Below, in pieces: positions 44,720 through 54,247 of a stretch of DNA of 64,000 nt; within the stretch, counting starts at the first letter, position 1; every line of letters starts with the position of its first letter. Origin of the DNA: Cubamyces lactineus (taxonomy: Eukaryota > Basidiomycota > Agaricomycetes > Polyporales > Polyporaceae); the NCBI GenBank assembly GCA_022376465.1, contig JACDTU010000007.1:1240001-1304000 (forward strand), in the 5' to 3' direction. The position numbers and the translations under genes are program-made. The notes below the pieces were generated by a model. The model was not told where the DNA came from, ran no database searches, and saw only the letters and a list, made by a program, of their open reading frames with translations.

Positions 44720-47700
44720 CTACGTCGAGAAGATATGACCCTGAGTTATGGTTTGGTTGAAGAACTGCAGAGCGGTCTGACCGCGCTCCAGCGAGTCCCC
44801 GCCATATGCTCCGACCTGGTGGCCACTGTAAAAGAGGGGCGATCAGGGACAACGCGTCAACTGATATACTACTGCCACTTACGCGCCGGACACACGGACG
44901 TACGACCACGAGTCTACCTGCTTGAAAACTCCGGCGGAATGACCGTTGATGTTGTAGCTGGTAAGCGGAGTCTCGTACATGGCGTCTTGGAAGTTTGTGG
45001 GCAACGAGATGAGCTAGGATGTCGTCGGGTCAGTACGAAGCGCGGCGAGCGAGTGCCACAGAACCATACCAGGGGCTCTTGGGCCATATAATTCCCGTAG
45101 AAGTCCTATGATTGCATTGTTAGCTCATGTGGTTGACATAGGGTAGGCCACGAGACTCACCGCATCACCAACCCAGAACAGAGTCGAGATACCCTTGTTG
45201 ATGAGGTTTGCGATCTCCTGGGAGTGGTCATGGAGCCAGACGCCGCCTTCCTCGAGGCTGTATGCGACGTAAATATTGGTGTCGTTGCAACTATTTCAGT
45301 AGTGGGGTTGCAACCCCCCCGTCTATTAGACGGCGAGGAGTTGCGACCGGATGCATGTCCGGCGTCAAAGGGGACCTGCCGCGAGCACGTCCATGTCCGG
45401 CGGGGGGTTTGCAACTGCGGTTGCAAGTCCCCTGCCCACAGATGAATCCTCCGCGAAGACACCTACGACCGACCAATATGGGGTTGCAACCACGGGTTGC
45501 ATGTCCCCCGTGGACGTATGCCTCGGCTGGCTTGCGAGGGAAGTCAGTATATGGCGGACAAAACGGCTACGCTCAGGGTCGAACCCCGAGCATAGTACAT
45601 TCGAGGTGGCCAGCAATACCGCTGCACCACCATTGCTTACTTCTTGTAGTGTTTTGACGTAGCCATAATACATGTGTTTTCATTGCTCGGATGATGGGTC
45701 AGAGCAAGTACAATCGCATCGGCTACTCGACATGGGGTTGTTTCGGCAGTTTGCTTGACACTCTTATTACCTGAGCATCATGTGGGATCTCGCCACGCGA
45801 TGCAAATGCCAACGTTCGTATTGACTACGCTACTAACAGTACGCAAAAGCTGCACTACGACATCAAAAAATTGCATCACCGCCGTCTACACATTCTTCGA
45901 CACTCACGCTAATACTCCCCGATGCAAAAGCCTTGCCCTTCGATCGGAATGTTGTCTGGCAGCTGTAAGCCCGACGGCTTACTACAACTCACCCATACGC
46001 AAGCGACGCGAGCGCCTACGCCCTCGCGGAGCGTTTAGCATTAGTGGTTCTTGTTTGGACATATTGCCGCTCAGTTGGATTTGGTTCCGCGAACCTTGCG
46101 TCATCCTGCTCATCGTTCTACGCTGATCAACGACGCAGGTATAGTCTATAAAACATGTATGATCGTTCTACACTGATCAACGACGCAGTTTCGGTGCTTG
46201 TTCTTTTACCCGTTTGAATGTCAGTGTAGCCGGTGGACGACCGGCTTCCAGCAGCTCGATAAAATCGGGGTCTTCAATATTGGAGCGATCCTTGAGCATT
46301 TGAGCGGTCCTATACATTAGTTAGATAACGTCCAATAGATGCTGAAGGGCTTTCACTTACGAAGTATACTCGTACCCCCACCATCCCTCGAAGGCTGCCG
46401 GACGGGGAATTCAGAGTTGCTGAATATCTCCTTCGCCCCTCCCGCTAACCCGTTTGAAAACGAACACCGCGCCGTCCAAGTTTGGGATCCAGACAAAGCC
46501 GATCATAATCAACGCCTATCACATTTTCCATAACTTTGGTCAAAGGCGAGCTTACAGAAAAGCCAAGGTGGTACAGCGGTATCGCTGGCCACCTCGCATG
46601 TACTATGCTCGGGGTTCAATCCTGCGCGGAGCCGTTTTGTCGAAAATGTACTGACTTGCGTTCGCAGTATCCGAGCATGCAACCGTCGGCAGGGTACTTG
46701 CAACCATGGTCGCAACCCACTCCGTCGGACATGGGCGTGCTCGCGGCAGGGTCCTCTTTGACGCCGGACTTGCATCCGGTCGCAACTCCTCGCCGTCTAA
46801 TAGACGGGAGGGTTGCAACCCAAGTACTGAAGTCGCTCGTCGTTGTACGTGCCTTGAGCACCAATCTTCGCCTGCAACGCCGCGTTCGACAGGTACGGGG
46901 TGACAGAAGGCGGGTAGTTCTCGTTCGACCGGACATAGTAGGGATTGTAGTTACCAAAGAGGGTATCGACCCAGCCTTGGTTGGCGGCTAGAACGGCATT
47001 CCAGCAGACGATCTTGTTCTCCTCGTACGATGTAGCGTAGCAGTCTTGAATCTAGGTACCATGGTTGAGTACGAATTAAAGAAATGTAGTTCGATTCAGA
47101 GCGAAGCTCTTGGAACTGACCATCTTCAGAACACCACTGTTGTCGCTAGCGTACCAGAGACGGGTCTGGTCCAACACAGTACGGGCCGAGATGAGCTGTG
47201 CGTACCTAGCAAAGGCCAGACGTATTTCTCAGAAATCCTGCAAATCGGATGGTATACGGCGATACTCACGGGTTTCTGACGGCATAATCCTCGTAGGCTG
47301 GGTATTGGTTCAAAGGGTCCTACAAAGCTGCATCAGAAATGGTTGCAACAGAGGACTAGGGCTGAAGATGTCGGGTACTCACGAAGATACCGCCGCCGAC
47401 ACCAATGCTCTTGAGGTTTATAGGCGTCCCAGAAATGCTGCCGTTTGCGATCCGATCGTTCTGATCCAGGAAGTAGCTAGACGACAGGTCTTAGAGAACG
47501 GCTGGATCGATGTATGATTAATACACTTACTTTCCAAACACTGCGGCGTACGAAGCGCCATATCTGTCCAATATGGGTCAGGAACCTGAGTGGCACGGAG
47601 GGAGAAGACGTGTCGCGACATCACTCACAGTTCTGTCCAAATTCCGAAGTCGCTAGTCTTGTACTTCGAGAAACGCGAGTCCGCGAAGAAGAGTTGCAAG

Positions 47701-48431
47701 AACTACGAAAAGAGGTGTTACGTTCCGGTGTGGACGGCCAAAGGCTTGATGACGGTATGCTCACGTTCCAAACGTCGGTAGCTGCTTCGTCTTCAGTAAT
47801 AGCAGCCAAGAGATCCTCTGGGCCGTATGAAAAGCCGACACCAATGGGCTGATCGATATACAAACTGCGACCGAAGTCAGGCTGATTGCGTGGAGTTATT
47901 ATGATGGTGATGCACAACGCACACATTGGAAACTTCGTTCCAGGAGTAGGGGTTGAGAGACACGCTGCTGCTATCGTTGTTGATACGGCAAGGCCCGTTC
48001 TCTTGGAAAAGCCCACGCATGCTAGACGTGCCACGCTACATGGTCATTGTGAGACGGTGTGTATCGCCAGCCTGGGAACTTCGGAGACTTACCCCTCCTT
48101 CGAGCCATAGCGTCAAGGGTGCATTGGCTGGATCGTTGCGAGATTCAAAGAACCAGAACCTGGCAGTTATTGCGACGTATTTTGAGTAGGCAGCGTTGGA
48201 TGCAGGACAATGTTGGCGCGCTTACCACATGCTCTTCGTAGACGAGAGGTCCCCATAGCCCGAAGCTTGGTAGACCCCGGGAGTCGTCTCACATACGCCG
48301 CTGTTCTCGACGACACGAAGCTTTCCTGGACTGGGCTGAGAAGGGATCCCAGCGCGAGGGTCGATTAGACCACCTGCTACGGAGGCCACCCAGAGCGCAG
48401 CCACAGAGAGCTTCAAGACTATAGAGGACAT
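44720..48431 (-). CDS. serine carboxypeptidase (S10) homologue with altered active-site motifs
   Basis: A signal peptide follows the ATG at 48431 ([20 protein letters not shown]), then the mature start [21 protein letters not shown]10 landmarks appear in order: [79 protein letters not shown], and [18 protein letters not shown]. The gene ends QGHIFST at TAG 44720-44722. Catalytic Asp (GDAD) and His (AGHQV) are present. The nucleophile motif, normally ESYG, reads ELYG across the splice junction, and the oxyanion-hole motif, normally NGGPGCSS, reads EGGRGTSS. So this is probably not an active peptidase, or is decaying, though most exons keep open frames. One intron (45291-46827) is about 1.5 kb and contains two SINEs. 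A TATA-like TGATAAAAGG sits about 60 bases upstream. Confidence 0.78.
45295..45631 (-). mobile_element. tRNA-derived SINE, copy 1 (minus)
   Basis: Read on the minus strand, the head begins at 45631 with a pol III A box, TGGTGCAGCGG (fits TRGYNNANNNG). A B box follows: GTTCGACCC (fits GWTCRANNC). The body has GC-rich modules with repeated TTGCAACC words. The tail carries CCGTCTAATAGACGG and then the palindrome GGGTTGCAACCC, and ends in TACTGAA. It matches copy 2 along most of its length but has about 70 extra internal bases. It is not a tRNA gene: there is no anticodon or acceptor stem. It lies in the large intron of the carboxypeptidase homologue, on the gene's own strand. Confidence 0.75.
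46112..46188. repeat. direct repeat of 27 bases, 50-base period
   Basis: The 27-base unit at 46112-46138 recurs at 46162-46188 with one mismatch. A 23-base AT-rich spacer separates them. The second unit overlaps the stop codon of the gene fragment at 46177-46506, so the repeat looks like a local duplication of that fragment's 3' end. Confidence 0.7.
46177..46506 (-). pseudogene. frameshifted gene fragment inside the SINE-bounded intron
   Basis: On the minus strand an ATG at 46506 opens [17 protein letters not shown]. The protein-like reading then shifts to [20 protein letters not shown], and shifts back to [11 protein letters not shown]. After a small intron with GTAAGT and ATGTATAG ends it reads [20 protein letters not shown], then [14 protein letters not shown], and stops at 46177. 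The two one-base shifts cancel, which points to a once-coding piece of another gene, now disabled. I do not recognise the family. It is on the same strand as the host carboxypeptidase gene but unrelated to it. Confidence 0.55.
46567..46831 (+). mobile_element. tRNA-derived SINE, copy 2 (plus)
   Basis: The head at 46567 has an A box, TGGTACAGCGG, and a B box, GTTCAATCC; both fit the pol III consensus. The body matches copy 1 (GCCACCTCG, ATGTACTATGCTCGGGGTTC, then the CCGTTTTGTC region). The tail is the same: CCGTCTAATAGACGG, GGGTTGCAACCC and TACTGAA. It lies in inverted orientation to copy 1, with the heads pointing inward and the tails outward. The splice donor of the host intron falls inside the tail's TACTGAA word. 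Confidence 0.75.
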
Positions 48432-49730
48432 GTTTGGGAGCCAAGGCGGGAAGACCTTCCTCTGCACTTTCAGAGACTCGCAGGACAGCCCTTTTATCAG
48501 TTTTCTACCACCTCTGCGTCTCCGTCCCGATCATGTCACGCAATGCCCGCAATTAGGTTATTTTCAAAGGATGGTGAGCTTTGTCACCCAGCCGAAGAGT
48601 TGAATATCAGTGTCATCGCCAACTCAGCGCCGAGAACAGCGACTCCATGTGTCGACGGAAGAGAGCGCGCTCGGATCGCTGGTTCGACGCTCGTAACGTG
48701 TTCTCGACATATGTGAATTCGTTACCAGCAAAGGAGCACGGAAAATCTCGAGCATCGTATATCGCCGAGTTTTGTCGCCAGCAAGGGAGCTGTGGTCGCA
48801 TGTCGCAGGAAGTGCGTGCCCAACTACTGGCACGGCGCGCTTATGTTAGTTCGCAGTATTCGTGCAGAGCAGCCCATGGAGCACTCGCCTTATGAAATTG
48901 TAGCGAGATCACGCGTTTCAGAGGTAGACGCATGGGCGCAAGCTATCGCGTCTTTGCTAGAATCAACGCAGTTGCGTGCATTCATCGGGAAGAGTGCCTG
49001 GCAGAAGCTACGGCATGTCGTCAGATCTCTTGTGCGAAGGTACGCCGACATGGTCACGAGACGCTCGCCCGTAGAACCATTCGGAACGCAAAGGTATCTC
49101 GGCGAGCACCTTGGCGTCGTCGTCTCGCAGGGGCGGTGAAACTATCGGGTGGTTCGGTGGCGGTCTCCTGCAGGTGGCATCAGCTGGGGATGTCTTCACG
49201 ACAGACCTCGGCTAGTGGCACAACTGCCCGAGCGGTGATCATGAGGTAGTCGGAGGTGTGCCGACCGAGTGTAGCACGAGGGATGATCTCCATAGATGAC
49301 TGAACTGAGAAGCAGCGGCAGGAATAGTCTTCTCGTCTGGAGGTCGAGGTTGTATCTCCGTGGGATTACGCCCTATAGCAGCCTTACGGGGATCACACGC
49401 TCAGAGGGTAACGGCGGAGCGGAAGTACCTCGTCATCTGTCGTCTGCATGGATCATGTCTTCGAGAGCGGGATGCCGTCAAGGCGGTGCATATGAGGACA
49501 TTGAATATCCCGAACATATCGGAGTTCGGCGCAACAGGTCTACTCTGAATGAGCAACTTCTTGTAATTATACACCAACGGTTTACAATGATCTGCAGTTT
49601 AAACAGTTAGCATTGCGTGTGGTCTGCACGAATCCTCGTCGCAGGCGGAGTGTATCGCTCACCAGCGTAGGATTCGTGGTTGTATGCGCCGGCCGCCCAA
49701 ACAAGTACAGCGTGCCGCACATGGAACCCA
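48432..49730. other. intergenic region
   Basis: This 1.3-kb gap contains the promoter of the carboxypeptidase homologue at its left end and the 3' flank of the next leftward gene at its right. Frames at 48581-49250 and 49296-49610 are not supported by domains or splice patterns. Confidence 0.4.
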
Positions 49731-51810
49731 TCACTTGGACCACGACTCAATAGTATCTCTAGACTCCTGCGAAGATTCCAGGCAGTCGCCAGCGTCCTCG
49801 ATGTCATCATCTATCGCCTCTCGAACATCAGGGAAGGGTTCGAGCGTCTCTTCGGGAGATTCGCTGATATTGTCCTCATGTGGGACTATGTCGTCTCTCC
49901 CTGTCGAGGATTCCGCGTGGCGCGTCGGGCTGTTGACCCGCGGCTGTGGTCAAACTAGGACTTAAGACCGCGCAACAGTAGCGGGCAACGTTACATAGCG
50001 ACACACTCACCGTCTCCGACCCGATAGCTATGTCGATCTCGGGAGAAAAGATAGCGCTATCCCCGCAGGGCGCGTCCTGGACAACTTGCAGCGGAGAGAT
50101 GTACACTCCGGGGGCAGGCGCGAATGGAGAGCCTCGCGCGCGTTTGGTAGGAGCACTTCCGAGATTACTTTCACTCGAAGTCCTCTGATTCCCTTCCTCC
50201 TTGCCACCATTGTATGACTGCATTTCGACGTCAGAAATCGACGCTAGAGGCTTCTTGCCCGTACGGCGGGGGGTCGAGACGGGTTGGTCTCGAGGTGGCA
50301 GAATCCACACGAATGGACTGTCCTCTTCATCCCCTTGAGGATGCGTAGATTGCATAAAGGAACTCGCAAGATCGGCGACGTGTTGACCGCTTGTACCGCG
50401 GGCTGAATCAGGGTTCCATGCGGGAGAAGGTATCCTGGAACTATCTATCGCACGGGAGGCGTTTACAGGTTGTCCCGCCGTCGTAGGATCGTCCGCATTG
50501 ATCGCGATCATCGCAGGTTGAGACCAGAATGTCTCTTCTGACTCAAGATGGGCACAGAGCGGCGAGGACGAGCCTTGGGGCGCCACGTTGCTTCGGTCGA
50601 AGCGCTCCCACTTGAATTCAATAGCGTCGGCATGTTCAGTCAGTCTGGATTCAGCAGAATAGCCACGAACTGCCAAGCGGGGTGATTGGAGTTCAGAGAC
50701 AGACAAAGTAGAGCGAGCAGTCATATCAAAAGGTACGACAGGTATTGATTTAGCAGGAGACACAGGGCATGCTGTACCCAGCTTAGACGTAGAGAGCAAA
50801 ATCGAAGTAGTCATATCAGAAGCATGTGGAGCTGTAGCGGGTCTGTCAGTCCATGGCGACAAGAGAGCAGGGGGCCTGAGAAAAGGAGATGGCGAGATAG
50901 ATGCAAACTGCTCGTCGATGTCAGTGGTGTCTTGTTCGCCCGTTATGTGCTTTTGGTCTGGAACTGTTGAGATGTAGATTTGGCCAGGCTCCGAAAAAGG
51001 CAGTAGACTGAAAGAGAAGTCCTGCTGGAAAGTCAGAGCCCGAGCTGGTTGCTTGTCCAAGAGCTGTGAGAAGTCCGTAGTTGCCAAGCGTACAAGAGGT
51101 ATGGGCTGAGTAGCAGGATGCGCAGACGCTGGGCCAGGTGTAGAGTATGGGCGCATAGGTGCTTCGAAGGCGACGTCGGGCAATCGCAGTTGCCCTTCAT
51201 CATAGCCGATGTGCTTGCGCAGGGACGCTGGCAGAGCTAACAAGTCGGTCGATTGTTTGGCAAAAGCAATCTCCCTGGAACCATGTAGCTGCCTAGGAGA
51301 GACCGTTGACAGATGTTGTAACTTATCTATCGCGACGTCTGAGGGATCTGCAGGGGAGGAAAAGGAGAAGGGACATTCTTCGATACTAGGGGCAAGGAAT
51401 GAATCGGAGCTTGGCCCTAGAGAAGACGGGCTGGAGCCTCCGCGAGTCACAGCTTGTCCAGGCACTAGAAGTCGTAAGGGGTGCTGAGAATCCAACGCAG
51501 AAAGAGTGCCTTGTAGCCAGGGAGGCAATTCTGTAGCAGAGAGCCCAAGAGATGCAGTGGAGTCATTGAAAGCATCGGGCGAGAATATATCTTGAGGATC
51601 TGGAAGTGTATGGGGTTGTGTCGTCTTCGTCGTGACTGGATCTCGTCTCCGCCTGCTCCCATGGTGATCGCTGTATGCGCCGAACAGTGTTGTAGTAGCG
51701 TCATATGAGGTGGCAGATGAAGACGAAGTTGCACGCTTGCGTCGTGACCCTCGTGGAGAGCCGTACATCACATCCACCGTCTGGACCATCCTGTCGAAAC
51801 GTGAATTCAT
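49731..51810 (-). CDS. disordered hypothetical protein, Ser/Pro/Thr-rich
   Basis: I do not recognise this protein. Exon 1 starts at the ATG at 51810 (MNSRFDRMVQTVDVMYGSPR) and is open for over 600 residues. A donor at GTGAGTGTG (about 50011) ends it at GSET. Exon 2 starts after an acceptor in TTGACCACAG and continues PRVNSPTRHAESS, then DDIVPHEDNISESPEETLEP, ending RDTIESWSK at 49731. It has many SP/TP sites (SPSPFLRPPALLSPW, SPAKSIPVVPF), a basic patch after the start (RGSRRKRATSSSS) and an acidic tail. No membrane segment or enzyme motif is visible. A nuclear or regulatory role is possible from the basic patch and proline-directed sites, but that is inference. Confidence 0.7.
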
Positions 51811-52410
51811 GCCTTCCGTTCTCTGACGCTTATGTGGTCGCGTTGGAGCTACTCATGCCCAGCGTAAGGTCTCTCGATGAGAAGAGACAGGTTCTGCTCA
51901 CCGCTTCCAGAAGACAAGCTGCGCGACGCGTTAGCTCTCCAAATCCCACGGGAGCACTACGCGACGCTAGCTTACCGTGGTGGTTGTAGTCCATTCAGGA
52001 GTAAACGGCGATCATCCAGAGGCATTTTGGTGGGCCAAAGATTTGATGAGAGAATCAAGGAGTATGAGCAACACGAGTGCGGCACGTTGAGGCGCGTCGT
52101 CAGCGCGTCGTGAAGAAAAAACGCGTCGCGCGTATATCGTCTCTGCCAGGGACGCGCTTGCGTGACGTCACAATATCACGTGTCCGCTCTACTCTTCCAG
52201 CACGGCGCTAAGCCAGCTCCACCACTCACCGGACCATTGCATGAGCGATGGTTCCGCTGGAGCTACTCCAGCTACATGGCCCGGCACAATGCCATCCGCA
52301 AGAGCGTCCATGAAGCTACATAAAGCTATCGAAGGGATGGATTGGCCATCCTATTCTTCTACAATCCCCCTTCCCTACCAATCGACTTGAAGAATCTATA
52401 TACCTGACTT
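51811..52410. other. divergent promoter region
   Basis: This lies between the disordered protein (-) and the PP2C gene (+). It includes runs of CGTCG and GCGCGTCG around 52080-52170. No gene is visible. Confidence 0.4.
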
Positions 52411-53709
52411 ATGGCTAACGACATCGGGAAAGGTCAGGGTATACAGAGACTTGTCGTGAATGCCTGCATTTATCTGACTTTCCTTGCGTCCTAGTGCGTC
52501 CTCTCAGCTCTGGGTAAGCGTAGTTTGTCCTAGACTTGTCTCCGCCGTACGGCCAAATCTCACCTATTCACAGAACCGTTAAAGAAACGGACGTTCCAGA
52601 TGGGCTAGGACTTACCTGTGCTGTGACCTCGGCGAAAGGGCCACGAGATGCCATGGAGGATGCTCACACGATCGTCGTCCCTTTCGCGGGCATTCGTGGT
52701 CAGGGCCTGTTTGGAGTATTTGATGGTCATGGTGGCAAAGAGGCCGCCAAGTGGTGCAGTAAGAATTTCCCCCGCGTGAGTGCGAAAATAATAGAATCCA
52801 CAAACATCGAAGGGTCGCTCACACCTCGCGCAGTGCCTGCTAAATGCTCTCCGCGAGAATCAGTCGGGCCGCGTAGTGGATGCGCTCGAACATGCCTTCC
52901 ACGACGCCGACGGGCAACTGGAGCAAACGTGGGCGGAATCGGACGGCGAGAAGGATTCTGGAAGCACGGCAGTCGTCGCCTTCTTGCGCCTCGAGGAGGA
53001 GGATGGAGGGCAATCCTTCGCACCATCCAAACAACCGCTTGCAAAGGTCCTCCCACGTGCTCCAAAAACTCACGATGGTAACGCAGGTGGGTTTCATGCC
53101 GCTCATCGGACAGCTCAAGTATGCGGAGACTTTCTAACACCATTCCGCAGCTCCAGATCCAAGGGGGGCTGTAATGCCGCCTGCTGATGTCTCTAGGGTC
53201 CTCTATTGTGCCAACGTAGGGGACGCGCGTGCAGTCCTATGCCGTGGCGGAAAGGCTATTCGCCTGACATACGATCACAAAGCATCTGATAAGAAGGAAG
53301 CACGACGTATTAAAGATGAAGGCGGCCTCATACTCGACGGACGCGTCGATGGCCACCTAATTCCAACTCGCGCTCTTGGGGATGCACCTTTCAATCAGTA
53401 CGTTACAAGTACACCACACACCGCGGAAATGGAGCTTGGCGAGCAAGATGAATTTGTCATATTGGCTTGCGACGGGGTGAGTCGCGCAAATAGATATTGT
53501 CCAGTATGTTTCCAGGGCTGATCAATTTCTAACCAAAGCTCTGGGATGTGATAAACGACGAAGAAGCCGTCGACCTTGTTCGTGGCCTCCAGGACCCAAT
53601 GGAAGCCGCGCATCAACTTTTGAACGAATCTCGATGTCGCAAGACCGGGGACAACGTCACCGTTCTTGTCGTGCGTTTTCAAGATCCTCCAGAGGAGAAG
53701 ATAGAGTGA
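52411..53709 (+). CDS. PP2C-type Ser/Thr phosphatase (PPM family)
   Basis: This is a metal-dependent protein phosphatase. I place the start at the ATG at 52411; exon 1 (52411-52432, MANDIGK) splices to 52534 and continues [20 protein letters not shown]. Motifs follow in order: [110 protein letters not shown] joined to [16 protein letters not shown], and [14 protein letters not shown]. All metal-binding Asp positions are present. The segment around 53040-53160 has an uncertain junction, between a non-conserved insert and [14 protein letters not shown]. The C-terminus is PPEEKIE, stop TGA 53707-53709. Substrates are not evident; small fungal PP2Cs often act on stress MAP-kinase pathways. Confidence 0.87.
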
Positions 53710-54247
53710 TGCTCGCTGTGCGACGGAGCGGCGCAAGAGATGAACAGGGACATGAGGTTTACTTCACCTGAACGCTACCGTACCTCGACACCATCTACTG
53801 TAGTATTTACAAGTAGTGCTTAGCTTGTGATCTTGTGGAAACTTCGAAACGGCCACGGAGCTGTTTCGCCTGCACTTCGGTGTGATCAATAGACGCTGTT
53901 CGCCATCCGTCTAGGGTATCTCGCAATACGCAATCGTCACCTTCGACGTTCTGACGTCCACAACTCTTTTTCTTTCCCTTCCGCACCTACTATGGTCGCC
54001 AATACCCCGCAGAAGACTTCGCGTTTGTCTGCTCGTCGACAACTCTGAGTCTCTGGCTGCATGGTACGTGTATATGCCGATATCGGCTGAGAGGTAGGTC
54101 ATGCAGATTACGAAGACGCGCTCTATAGCTAGTCAGCAGTGCGCCCACGGTACGGGTCTGCCGCGATAGTCATAGACACGCGTTCACTCCTTGGTTGCTC
54201 GCTCGTACGCATCCTCTCAAGTTCTTGTCGCTGCTTGAAGGGTCTCT
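53710..54247. other. intergenic region
   Basis: This holds the PP2C 3' flank and the promoter of the gamma-glutamyltransferase. I see no gene. Confidence 0.4.

Noticed and set aside
44606..45091. 161-residue plus-strand frame
   Set aside because: Overlaps the last exons of the carboxypeptidase homologue on the other strand, which carry the catalytic-His motif.
45550..45631. tRNA-like sequence with B box
   Set aside because: It lacks a foldable acceptor and anticodon stem, and occurs twice with a shared body and tail, so it is a SINE head and not a tRNA gene.
45755..46126. 123-residue plus-strand frame between the SINEs
   Set aside because: No domain, unusual composition and no splice context; the minus-strand fragment next to it is more protein-like.
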